64,000 bases of DNA. Origin: Nitrobacteraceae bacterium AZCC 1564 (GTDB taxonomy: Bacteria > Pseudomonadota > Alphaproteobacteria > Rhizobiales > Xanthobacteraceae). Below the pieces are notes generated by a model. It was not told the origin of the DNA. It saw only the letters and a list, made by a program, of their open reading frames with translations, and ran no database searches. Shown in pieces: positions 44,437-52,475 of this stretch (the first letter of the stretch is position 1; each line of letters begins with the position of its first letter). Location of the stretch: assembly GCA_036924835.1 (NCBI GenBank), contig JBAGRR010000001.1, forward strand, positions 3,549,001 to 3,613,000. Reading direction: 5' to 3'. The translations under genes were made by a program, and so were the position numbers.

Positions 44437-44687
44437 ATGTACAGAGTTGTTGTCGAATGCCTTCAACAAACAAAGCCATCTTTACCGGCCTTACGTTGGA
44501 GGAGGTCGACTTCCCGGCCTTGCTCAAATGTTCCTCGGCAGGTCCAATGCCCCATTGTGAAGGATCGCACGTGTGGTTCAAGCGGGATGCGATTCTGCTG
44601 GGTGAAGATGAAGCGACCCGTCAGATCGTTGCAGGAGAGCATCCGCCGCGACAATCAAATAGCAAGCGGGCGGCAATTCTACCCTAG
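44437..44687 (+). pseudogene. Small zinc-ribbon-like protein with a single-base frameshift
   Basis: ATG at 44437 follows GGGAGGATGCG. The frame begins MYRVVVEC; after TGC at about 44460 the family-like sequence continues one frame back as TNKAIFTGLTLEEVDFPALL, KCSSAGPMPHCEGSHVWFKR and DAILLGEDEATRQ. Adding one C at TGCCTT gives ...VVECPSTNKAIF. Cys and His spacing suggests a metal site. The stop TAG lies in the CTAG of the next hairpin. Confidence 0.6.
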
Positions 44688-44762
44688 TGTTGTGGTTCAC
44701 AGGTTCGCACCATTTTTCCCGCAGGTCCTTCCAGCGAACTTCCGAACCTGAGCCACGCTCGT
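44684..44762. repeat. Single CTAG hairpin (ttcag type)
   Basis: CTAGTGTTGTGGTTCACAGGTTCGC...GCGAACTTCCGAACCTGAGCCACGCTCG. Degenerate right end. Confidence 0.72.
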
Positions 44763-44807
44763 GCACGCGGACCGGTAGCCAACTCGCTCGAAAACGCTCC
44801 AGACAAA

Positions 44808-44832
44808 AAAGAGCCCGTCTATCGGCGGGCTC
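44808..44832 (-). terminator. Rho-independent terminator of the hsp20 gene
   Basis: On the minus strand GAGCCCGCCGATAGACGGGCTC followed by TTTTTTG; about 50 nt after the Hsp20 stop. Confidence 0.8.
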
Positions 44833-44881
44833 AGGCAGGAGTCAGTGGCGTCAGCTGCCGCTCTGACTTCCTCAGGTGCGG

Positions 44882-45346
44882 TTAGGCAGTTTTGACGTCG
44901 ATCTTCTTGGACTGAGATGGCGCGGGCTTGGGGATGGTAACTTTCAAGACGCCTTTTGACATGACCGCCTTGATCGAGTCGGGATTAATGCCGGGCGGCA
45001 GTTCTACCGTGCGAGAGAACGAACCGTAAGTCCGTTCCAAAACGTGGTAATCCTTGTCCTTTTCTTCGCGTTCGCTCTTCTTTTCTCCTCGAATGGAGAG
45101 CAGTTGGTCGGTAACACTGAGCTGGATGTCCTTCTCCTCAAGACCCGGCAACTCTGCCGTGACCTCGATTTCCTTCGCAGTTTCGCTCACATCCATGTTC
45201 GGGACTAAAGATTGAAACTGAGCCTGGCCAAAGCCCCTGGTAAATCCATCGAACAAATTGTCGATCTCTTGTTGAAGGGCCATGAACGGGCTGACAATCC
45301 GGCGAACTGGTGAGACTTCGCGATGCACTGGGAATAACGACTTCAT
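44882..45346 (-). CDS. Hsp20/alpha-crystallin small heat shock protein
   Basis: A 154-residue chaperone. The alpha-crystallin domain spans about 48-140: VPNMDVSETAKEIEVTAELP, LLSIRGEKKSEREEKD, RTYGSFSRTVELPPGI and AVMSKGVLKVTIPKP. The IPKP-type motif ends the domain. Holds unfolded proteins during stress. An imperfect FixK-like site, TTGATTCCTGTTAA, lies at 45405. AGGGAGGATAAC precedes the ATG. Confidence 0.93.
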   Translation of the reverse strand: MKSLFPVHREVSPVRRIVSPFMALQQEIDNLFDGFTRGFGQAQFQSLVPNMDVSETAKEIEVTAELPGLEEKDIQLSVTDQLLSIRGEKKSEREEKDKDYHVLERTYGSFSRTVELPPGINPDSIKAVMSKGVLKVTIPKPAPSQSKKIDVKTA

Positions 45347-45781
45347 GTTATCCTCCCTTCGAATTGGTAACGTCCGGATCCTAGCTCCCTTCAGTCATCA
45401 CGACTTGATTCCTGTTAATTCGTGGAATGGCACCAACAAGACGTGAGCTCGCCCTCGTGGCGAGGCTTTGCGCTCGCGGCGGCCGTGGATGCCGGACGAG
45501 TTGTCGTAGTACACGCCCATTATCCCACAGATATTTGAGCGACCTCAAGTAGGTTGCTCCAGGATCCATATTCCGGCGGTGCCGTCTTCGCGACGGTCTT
45601 GGTAAGACGGATCAGAGTGAGGCGGGAGGGCCTCGAGGGCTGTGCTGTCACTCCTCGCAAGCCGAGCTCAGCGGATCTTGAAATGGCGAAAATCCATCAC
45701 CTCGAGTCAGTTACGTTTTTGCGAGACTCTTAATTGAACCAGAAACGACACCTGGCATGAAAGGCTAGTCGGTCTTTTGAT
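45347..45781. other. Intergenic stretch between mbfA and hsp20
   Basis: 435 nt without a supported gene. The only signal is TTGATTCCTGTTAA (45405-45418), one base short of TTGA-N6-TCAA on the minus strand. Confidence 0.5.
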
Positions 45782-46753
45782 CTATGACGCGCCGATGATG
45801 ATCCCGACGCCAAGCACGATCACGCCGCCAAGCACAACTTGGAACACTGCTTGAAGAAACGGTGTGTCCATATAGCGGGCACGGATATATGCGATTGCCC
45901 AAAGCTCAAAGAACACGACGATGCTTGCGATCGTTGTGGCAATCCAGAACGCGTTTGGCCAATCCCCGGGAACTAGATAAGGCAGCGTATGGCCCAACCC
46001 ACCAAGGGTAGTCATCAGACCGCAAGTGGTTCCCCGCAGCAAAGGAGAGCCGCGGCCCGTCATGGTGCCATCGTCTGATAAGGCTTCGGCGAAGCCCATG
46101 CTGATCCCCGCGCCAACAGACGCCGCCAATCCGACCAGGAATGTCGGCCAATTTTGATGAGTTGCGAATGCCGCTGCGAATAACGGAGCTAAAGTGGACA
46201 CCGAGCCGTCCATCAGGCCGGCCAGGCCGGGCTGAACGTACTGAAGGACGAAGATCCGCCGTCTTGTTGCGTCTTCTTTCAACCGAATATCTGGACTCAG
46301 GATTTCATCGGTCAATCGCGCCGCCAGCGCTTCATGGTCTTTCTCCATGACAGCGAGATCACCGAGCAGTTTACGCACGCCGGCATCGCGAGCCTGTTCT
46401 GCGGCTTTCGCGTAGAAGCGTGCAGCTTCGAACTCCATCGTTTCGGCTTCCTTGCGAACGGTGTCCAGCGAGAGATTTTTGGTCAGCCAAATGGGCCTTC
46501 GCCGCAAGAACCCTTTGACGTTTTCCCGGCGAATGGGAGGCAGATTTGGTCCGAAGTGCTTTTCGTAGTGCTGAAGAAGCATGTCTCGATGGCTTTTCTC
46601 TTCCTCAGCCATCTTTTCGAAAATCTTTGCAGAATCGGGAAAACGCGCGGAGAGATCTTCGGCAAAGCTCATATAGATGCGGCTATCTTCCTCTTCGGCC
46701 GCGATAGCAACCGCCAAAACTTCACGTTCGGTGAGGTCTGCGAAGCTCTTCAT
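45782..46753 (-). CDS. mbfA: Membrane-bound ferritin MbfA
   Basis: A 323-residue protein. The N-terminal ferritin-like diiron domain (about 1-165) has [46 protein letters not shown] and [13 protein letters not shown]. The C-terminal part is a VIT1-type transporter: [21 protein letters not shown] and [13 protein letters not shown], then hydrophobic helices. This fusion is MbfA, an iron exporter that protects against iron and peroxide stress in Bradyrhizobium and Agrobacterium. No Irr box was recognised upstream. Confidence 0.93.
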   Translation of the reverse strand: MKSFADLTEREVLAVAIAAEEEDSRIYMSFAEDLSARFPDSAKIFEKMAEEEKSHRDMLLQHYEKHFGPNLPPIRRENVKGFLRRRPIWLTKNLSLDTVRKEAETMEFEAARFYAKAAEQARDAGVRKLLGDLAVMEKDHEALAARLTDEILSPDIRLKEDATRRRIFVLQYVQPGLAGLMDGSVSTLAPLFAAAFATHQNWPTFLVGLAASVGAGISMGFAEALSDDGTMTGRGSPLLRGTTCGLMTTLGGLGHTLPYLVPGDWPNAFWIATTIASIVVFFELWAIAYIRARYMDTPFLQAVFQVVLGGVIVLGVGIIIGAS

Positions 46754-46846
46754 AACCAGCTCTACTCCAGTCTAGTGCGCCATCGGAAGCGAGATTCTGA
46801 AGCAACTGAGCGGCGGCGTGCACTGCGACTGGGGACGGACACGCTT

Positions 46847-47575
46847 CTATCCGCTTCTGGACAGCTCTTCGTCCTCCGGCGATTGCAGATACAAGCCAGA
46901 CATTGGATCAATCCAACACAGATGATCGTGAACCAATCTCACGCCGGCAACAGTTTCGGCGGCAACGACGCACGCCTGCCTTGATCGTTCGTCAGTAATC
47001 ATGCCGCTGAGATGAACGATTCCGTCGCGTACGATCACTTCAAGATTAATCGGTCCCCAGTCTTCCTTTTCGATTGTCTTCGTGATCCGCTCACGAATTC
47101 GATCGTCATCGGCCGTTGGATCAGGAATATCTCGAGCTAAACTGGCGACAGCTTGAAGGAGATTGGATCGCGTAACGATACCAACAACCGTGCTATCGCG
47201 CAGCACAGGAAGACGCTTGATATGATTTCGCTCCATGAGTCTGACAACCTCTTCGAGGGTCGTATCCTCTGATATCGTCAGCGGCTCGGGTGTCATAATG
47301 TCCGCAACTGTTTTCCCATGTTCCTGGACAAAATCTGCAGCCATTTGCCCTGCGCCGAAGAGAAGTGTGAACCAGAGTCCACGTCGCTTTCTGGTGCCAA
47401 TCTCGGTTCGTCGGATGAAGTCGCCTTCTGACACCATGCCAACCAATCGACCTGCATCATCAACAACAGGCAAGCCGCTGATATGTCGCTCCAGCATCGT
47501 CTTTGCAGCATCAACAATGGAAATCTGAGGTGTGACGGTAATGACGTTGCGACTCATGATCTGATGTGCGCGCAT
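46847..47575 (-). CDS. CBS-pair and BON domain protein
   Basis: A 242-residue protein from the ATG at 47575. CBS motifs MRAHQIMSRNVITVTPQ, GLPVVDDAGRLVGMVSEGDF, VADIMTPEPLTISED and KRLPVLRDSTVVGIVTR, then BON (INLEVIVRDGIVHLSGMITD). Paralogue of the gene at 41536. A FixK box lies 56 nt upstream. Confidence 0.9.
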   Translation of the reverse strand: MRAHQIMSRNVITVTPQISIVDAAKTMLERHISGLPVVDDAGRLVGMVSEGDFIRRTEIGTRKRRGLWFTLLFGAGQMAADFVQEHGKTVADIMTPEPLTISEDTTLEEVVRLMERNHIKRLPVLRDSTVVGIVTRSNLLQAVASLARDIPDPTADDDRIRERITKTIEKEDWGPINLEVIVRDGIVHLSGMITDERSRQACVVAAETVAGVRLVHDHLCWIDPMSGLYLQSPEDEELSRSG

Positions 47576-47587
47576 GACGGTCTCCAA

Positions 47588-47952
47588 ATCTACGATTGTT
47601 GGCTAGGTAACGTCGTCAGCGAGTTGCCGCTTTGACCTGCCTCAACCCGCGGCAGAAAATGTCCTCCGCGTCTCGCATGATATGCCGAAGATCAGAGCGA
47701 CCTTGAACCGCCATCCCGACGTTCACACTAACAATAGCATGATAGAACCATGTCGTGTTGGCGGGCGCGGGAGAATGCTGAACCGAGACTTCAGATATAG
47801 ACCGAGCGTGAAGTGGCTACCCAAATGTCAATTTGGGCTACAGCAAAATTGAAAACGCGGACTGGTGGGATGATTGTGCGCGGTGCTGCCCGCGCATCCC
47901 AACCCGAAAAATTCTGAAATAGCAGGTGGTCAGAATGAAGTCGGCCGGATGA
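47588..47952. other. Intergenic stretch holding a FixK box
   Basis: 365 nt between the CBS-BON and DUF882 genes. Apart from the box at 47632 and a short GCGCGG/CCGCGC hairpin near 47878, nothing was recognised. Confidence 0.5.
47632..47645 (-). promoter_or_regulatory. FixK/FNR box upstream of the second CBS-BON gene
   Basis: TTGACCTGCCTCAA, exact TTGA-N6-TCAA, 56 nt before the start codon. Confidence 0.55.
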
Positions 47953-49539
47953 TCACCGCAGTGACGCGGTCCGCATCGCAAAGGATGTGGTCGGCAGCGT
48001 CGCGATCGCCGATCCGGTGAATTGCTCGCAAACCACGCCCATCTGCGGATCATCCGAGAATGTCATGGCGACGGCGGTGTTTGGCTTGACGAAATGCGCA
48101 CGCATCACCGTCATGTCCTGATCGCCGATCATGGAAGCTGTCAGAGTCTTGCTGGCGCTCGGCGTGACGATCATCGCGCGCAGCCAGAGATCATTCGCTT
48201 TCGACGCCGCTTTGATGCGCACCGTCTTGGCGATGGCACCTGACTGGTTCTTGGCGATCAAGGCTTCGCTGGCTCCCAGCGGATTGGATGTCAGCGACGC
48301 CGACCGGGCACGTGGTGGGACAGGTGCGCTGGCGGCAACAATCTGGCTGCGATCAAACGGTGCCGCCGGCGGTGCATAGGCCATCGCGTCCGAAACGTTC
48401 TCGGGCAGGCTAGCCGTCGATTGCGGATCTGCCGCCACCTGTGCGCCGCGCCGTTTGAGCGCGGCAACCTGCGCCGGAGGCGCAAAATTCTCCGCCGACG
48501 CATTATCCCAAATGCCACGGGCATTGATGATATCGACTGCGGTTGGTTCGGACGGTTCTGCTACGACGGTTGCCGCAGGTTCCTTAAGCGCAACAGGCGT
48601 CGGGGCTGCGGCTGAAGCGACTTGATAGGTCGCTGCTTTCGGCTTGGCGCGGGGGAGCGGGACAATCTCGGCAAGCTTTGCGAGGGCGCTCGGCTTGGCG
48701 TCAGTCGTGGCTGCGGCGGCTACTGTCGCATTGCCGCCAGCAGCATCGTTCGCTGAGGCTTCTTCTTCGTCGTCAGCCTGTTTCCGGCCAAACAACGAAG
48801 CCAGGAAGCTCTTGCTCTTGGATGGCGCATCGGCCTCATCGCCACGCTTGCGAATATCAGCCAGAGCCAACTCGTAACCTTTGAGCGGTTTGCCGTCGGA
48901 CGGCACATGCACAGTGCGGCCATCCGGGAACACGCGTGCCAGCTGATCATGCGTCATGCGTGGCCAGTGGCGGATGTTGCCGGTGTCGAGGTGCACAAAG
49001 GGCGAACCCGAGGTCGGATAGAAGCCGACGCCGCCCCGCTGCAGGCGCAATCCGGCGTAGCGGATCTGCTCAAGCGGAACGCCCGGGATGAAGAAGTCCA
49101 TCGCGTGGCCCTGCATGTGCTGGCTGAAGCGCGCAACGCCCGAAGAGCGGCGGCGAAGCATCGCGTTGGTGGCCGGAGAGCGATAGGCGGAAATGATCTG
49201 GACTGGCTGTTTGCCGTCGACGTCGCGATAGACCTCCCAGATGATGTCGAACAGCCGCCGATCCATCGTGGTCTGGTCCTGGCTGCGCCAGTCGCGGAGG
49301 AAGTGGTTGAGTTTCTTCAGCGCGGCTTCGTCGTAGCGGCCGTTGCGCTTGAAGGTGATGGTGAGGTCTTCGCCGGAATGGGTGTGATGGAAGGAGAGGG
49401 TGCGGGTGTCGCCGTCGGCGGTGGCATTATGGACAGAACGAGCCCCGGTGACGATCAGCAACAGCGTGGCGAGGCTGACGCGAACACCGGTTCGCGAAAG
49501 TCGTCGAAAGTCGAAGCTGCGTGGAAAACCGCCCGCCAC
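47953..49539 (-). CDS. DUF882 (YcbK/MepK-like) murein peptidase family protein
   Basis: A 528-residue exported protein. N-terminal signal/anchor at about 15-40 (VSLATLLLIVTGARSV). The DUF882 domain at about 45-190 has IISAYRSPATNAMLRRRSSG, SQHMQGHAMDFFIPGV and FVHLDTGNIRHWPR, giving the His-x-n-Asp and His-x-Asp zinc ligands of the M15-like family, which in E. coli MepK cleaves peptidoglycan cross-links. The long C-terminal half is Ala/Pro-rich with no domain I recognise. Neighbour of an L,D-transpeptidase. Confidence 0.88.
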   Translation of the reverse strand: MAGGFPRSFDFRRLSRTGVRVSLATLLLIVTGARSVHNATADGDTRTLSFHHTHSGEDLTITFKRNGRYDEAALKKLNHFLRDWRSQDQTTMDRRLFDIIWEVYRDVDGKQPVQIISAYRSPATNAMLRRRSSGVARFSQHMQGHAMDFFIPGVPLEQIRYAGLRLQRGGVGFYPTSGSPFVHLDTGNIRHWPRMTHDQLARVFPDGRTVHVPSDGKPLKGYELALADIRKRGDEADAPSKSKSFLASLFGRKQADDEEEASANDAAGGNATVAAAATTDAKPSALAKLAEIVPLPRAKPKAATYQVASAAAPTPVALKEPAATVVAEPSEPTAVDIINARGIWDNASAENFAPPAQVAALKRRGAQVAADPQSTASLPENVSDAMAYAPPAAPFDRSQIVAASAPVPPRARSASLTSNPLGASEALIAKNQSGAIAKTVRIKAASKANDLWLRAMIVTPSASKTLTASMIGDQDMTVMRAHFVKPNTAVAMTFSDDPQMGVVCEQFTGSAIATLPTTSFAMRTASLR

Positions 49540-49688
49540 TCAGAATCCCGTCAGCTGTAGCTGTTCGTTAAAGGGATCCCCCGCTACCCTACGCAACGAG
49601 GGAGGATGTCATTTTGATGAACGCCGTCTTAAGGCAGGAGGGTTAACCGAGCTTTAGCCACCCCCCAAATCCACCTCAACGCGCTTAG

Positions 49689-49768
49689 TCTACCCAAGTC
49701 CTAACTCACCAAAGTCCTAACTCACCCAAGTCTTAACTCACCCAAGTCTTAGCTTACCCAAGTCTTAA
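49689..49768. repeat. Five 16-bp tandem direct repeats
   Basis: Units of (C/T)(T/C)(C/T)ACC(C/A)AAGTC(C/T)TAA, repeated five times with exact 16-bp period, about 150 bp upstream of the DUF882 gene start (minus strand unit TTAAGACTTGGGTGAG). No gene or known operator was matched. Confidence 0.85.
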
Positions 49769-49870
49769 CGCCAGTTCATGAAGACCCAAGGCGATATGAC
49801 GCGGTGAGTATGGCAAAAAAGCGCCGGTCAACCGATCCGATAGGGGGTGGACTAAGAGGGATAGTTAACA

Positions 49871-49905
49871 AAAAGGCCCCGACCTCGGTCGGGGCCTTTT
49901 TTTAA
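49871..49905. terminator. Strong Rho-independent terminator
   Basis: AAAAAGGCCCCGACCTCGGTCGGGGCCTTTTTTT. It has A and T tracts on both sides so can act in both directions; it terminates the L,D-transpeptidase gene on the minus strand. Confidence 0.88.
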
Positions 49906-49958
49906 ATTTTATTGGAAGGGGATAATCCGTATCCAGTTTTTATCGCTAGTTCAGAGGC

Positions 49959-52154
49959 TTAACGCGCGACCCGGCGTCCGCGAATTGGCGCTGGGGGCGG
50001 GGTTGGCGCGCCAAACAGACGTTCGAAGAATCCCAGGCCGCTGCCGCTGTTGTTGCTGGCATAGGTATCGCCAGGCACGTTGAGGTTCCGGGTTGGACGC
50101 ACGTAGTTCGGCTGCGAGTGGGCGACGACCGCTTCGAGGTCCTTGCCGCTGCCGCCCTTGAGCATCGCAATCATGGTCGCGTCGCGGCCATAGATGTCCT
50201 TGCGGAATTCAAGTTTGCCCGCCTCGTCCACGAACGCCGTTTGATAGGTGATGTTCACCGGGATTGGCGTCGGGAAATTGATGTTGATCTCGCTGCGGCC
50301 ATACATGCTGCGGATTTTCTCCGGCGTGTAGTTTTCCTTCGGCAGCGCGATGTTCAGCAGCGTTGCCGCATATTGGTCGGGATACTGCACGCGCATGCAG
50401 CCGTGGCTAAAGGCGCGCTCTTCCTTCGCGAACAGATACTTGTCCGGCGTGTCGTGCTGATAGACGAGGAACTTGTTCGGGAAGTTGAAGCGGATGCGGC
50501 CAAGCGCGTTACCTTCGCCGGGCGGCTGCGAAATGTGGATGCTGCCATCAGGGTTACGCTGAAACTTCAGGCCCATGCGCTGCAGAACCGTGGGGTCCTG
50601 CTCCATCGCCGGCAGATATTCGTTGTAGATGATCGATGGCGGCACGTTCCAGGTCGGATTGACGGTGATGTACTTCATCGTCTCCGTCAGGAGCGGCGTC
50701 GCGTGGTTGCCCGGCTTACCGGTGACGACGCGGGTCTTCCAGACCTGCTCGCCATTATGCATCACCTTCAGGGTGTAGTCGGGAATGTTTAGGATCACGT
50801 AGGCGTTGCCCAGCGACTTTGCTCCGAGCTCGCGCGGCAGCCACCGCCAGCGCTCCATGTTGACGCGTACGATGTCGATCTGGCGCTCGCTCTTCGGACC
50901 GTTGATGGCCTGCACTGTACGATTGTCGAGGACGCCGGTAGCCTTCAGGCCATTGCTTGCCTGAAACTTGCGGACCGCAGCAGCAACGTTCGCATCATAG
51001 CGCTTGTCGTCTGCGTCTTCCGCAACGTTCAGCTTGGCACGCAACGCCGGCACGCGCTCGTCTTCCATTACGACGGGCGCCGGATTCTTCTTCGTCGGCT
51101 TGACGAACTTCAGCGTCTCGCCTTCGGCGATCTGCCTGGATGGATCATCGGTGACACCGCGCAGCTCGGCGAGCTTGGCCTTCAGCGCCTGATAGCCCTT
51201 TTGCTGTGGATTGTAGCCATCGAGGGCTGCGGACGCGTCCTTCGCGGTCGATAGGTTGGTCAGCACTTCCGTCGGATCGATCGGATGTTCCGGAAACAGA
51301 ATGTCGGCGCTGACACGTGACCAGTGCATGCGGCCGCTCTGGGCCTGACGCGCATAATCCATGGCGCTTTCGGTCAAACGCAGCTCGGCTTCCGCCAATG
51401 CATCCGGGGTCGTTGCTGCGGTGAAATCGGGCGCCGGATAGTCGTTCGGATTGAGACCTTCCGCCGCGGCATCTTTCAGACGGGCGATCACGCCTTTTGC
51501 ACGTTCAGTCGCCTTGCCGCTTTCGCTCCAGACCGGCGCGTAGTTGCGATCCTTGTAGAAGGCTTCCACAGCCGCGCGTTCTGCCTTGCGGTCGAAATAC
51601 TTGATTGCCTTGGTAGCGATCAGGTCGCGCAATTTGTCCGCAACCGGTTGATCGGCGGAGGCGACTGCAGGGGCCGCCGTTGCTGTGTTTGTCGCCGGAG
51701 CGGATGCCGTTGCGGGAGCAGATGCAGCGGCAGGAGCGGCATCAGGAGCGACGGTTGCTGTTGCCGGGGCGGCCGATGCGGGTGTTGTGCTGGCTGTCGC
51801 CGGCGTCGTTGCAGAAGTTGATGGTGCCGTTGTCGGTGCGGTGGCGGTTGATGCCGCTGGAGCAGGAACGGGGGCAGGCGTCGCGGGAGCCGCGATCTCT
51901 TCCTCTTTCTTGGGAAGAGCAGCAGGAGCTGTCGCGGTGGTGTCGAGCTTGATATCGGCTGCGGTCGGTGGTGGGACGTTTGCGGGTTCGGGAACCGGGA
52001 CTGCTGCGTCGATCGCGAGTTCTGCCGGTGTTTTTGTTGGGCCAGATTGTGCAATGGCGGCGGTCGACGCGACCGTGAGGAAAGTTGCTGCAACGGCTGC
52101 CACCACCCGGTCGAAGCCCGTCAGGCCACTGTGGCCAGTCGAAAAGTCATGCAT
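49959..52154 (-). CDS. L,D-transpeptidase, YcbB/LdtD-like
   Basis: A 731-residue exported enzyme. Signal peptide (AAVAATFLTVASTAAIAQ), a long Ala/Pro/Thr low-complexity linker to about 165, a scaffold domain, a peptidoglycan-binding motif (YDANVAAAVRKFQASNGL) and the YkuD catalytic domain: TVNPTWNVPPSIIYNEY and the active site FSHGCMRVQYP with nucleophile Cys near 585. Forms 3-3 cross-links in peptidoglycan, or links outer membrane proteins to it. Ends in a Pro/Arg-rich tail. Confidence 0.92.
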   Translation of the reverse strand: MHDFSTGHSGLTGFDRVVAAVAATFLTVASTAAIAQSGPTKTPAELAIDAAVPVPEPANVPPPTAADIKLDTTATAPAALPKKEEEIAAPATPAPVPAPAASTATAPTTAPSTSATTPATASTTPASAAPATATVAPDAAPAAASAPATASAPATNTATAAPAVASADQPVADKLRDLIATKAIKYFDRKAERAAVEAFYKDRNYAPVWSESGKATERAKGVIARLKDAAAEGLNPNDYPAPDFTAATTPDALAEAELRLTESAMDYARQAQSGRMHWSRVSADILFPEHPIDPTEVLTNLSTAKDASAALDGYNPQQKGYQALKAKLAELRGVTDDPSRQIAEGETLKFVKPTKKNPAPVVMEDERVPALRAKLNVAEDADDKRYDANVAAAVRKFQASNGLKATGVLDNRTVQAINGPKSERQIDIVRVNMERWRWLPRELGAKSLGNAYVILNIPDYTLKVMHNGEQVWKTRVVTGKPGNHATPLLTETMKYITVNPTWNVPPSIIYNEYLPAMEQDPTVLQRMGLKFQRNPDGSIHISQPPGEGNALGRIRFNFPNKFLVYQHDTPDKYLFAKEERAFSHGCMRVQYPDQYAATLLNIALPKENYTPEKIRSMYGRSEININFPTPIPVNITYQTAFVDEAGKLEFRKDIYGRDATMIAMLKGGSGKDLEAVVAHSQPNYVRPTRNLNVPGDTYASNNSGSGLGFFERLFGAPTPPPAPIRGRRVAR

Positions 52155-52475
52155 TCTCGCACCCCTTGGGTGGAACCGTTCCGCTATGGAACAGCTCCTC
52201 TTATTCCGTCAGAACCTTTGCAAAAGCGCCGGTCAGTACAGCAACACGTCCCGCACCTCAAAGTTCGGCGAGACGGTACACGCGCCGGGCTAGGGCGGCC
52301 AGCTGCCGCCGGATCAACTCAAAGTCATCTCACCGAAATGACTTCAATTCGGCATCCCTTGCAATGGCTTGCGCGCATTGCCGCGCGCTTTTCCTTGGTC
52401 TGTCACCAGACCGCAACGGTTCAATGCGAGCCAAAAAAGAGCACGCAGCCTGCAAGTCTTGCAGTGATTCGATGC
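52155..52475. other. Intergenic stretch, no gene seen
   Basis: 321 nt between the L,D-transpeptidase and NtrC-type genes. A small inverted repeat AAGTCAT-(N)-ATGACTT lies near 52320; otherwise nothing was recognised. Confidence 0.5.

Larger units (their letters stand above)
49540..49958. other. Intergenic stretch with a 16-bp direct repeat array
   Basis: 419 nt between two minus-strand wall genes. It contains a 5 x 16-bp array (49689-49768) and a strong terminator (49871-49905). No gene supported. Confidence 0.6.

Noticed and set aside
45405..45418. FixK box for hsp20
   Set aside because: TTGATTCCTGTTAA has TTAA in place of TCAA on one side; kept only as a note because it fails the exact pattern.
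49689..49768. CtrA-type sites (TTAA-N7-TTAA)
   Set aside because: TTAA copies in the array are 16 bp apart (12-nt gap), not the 7-nt gap needed for CtrA.
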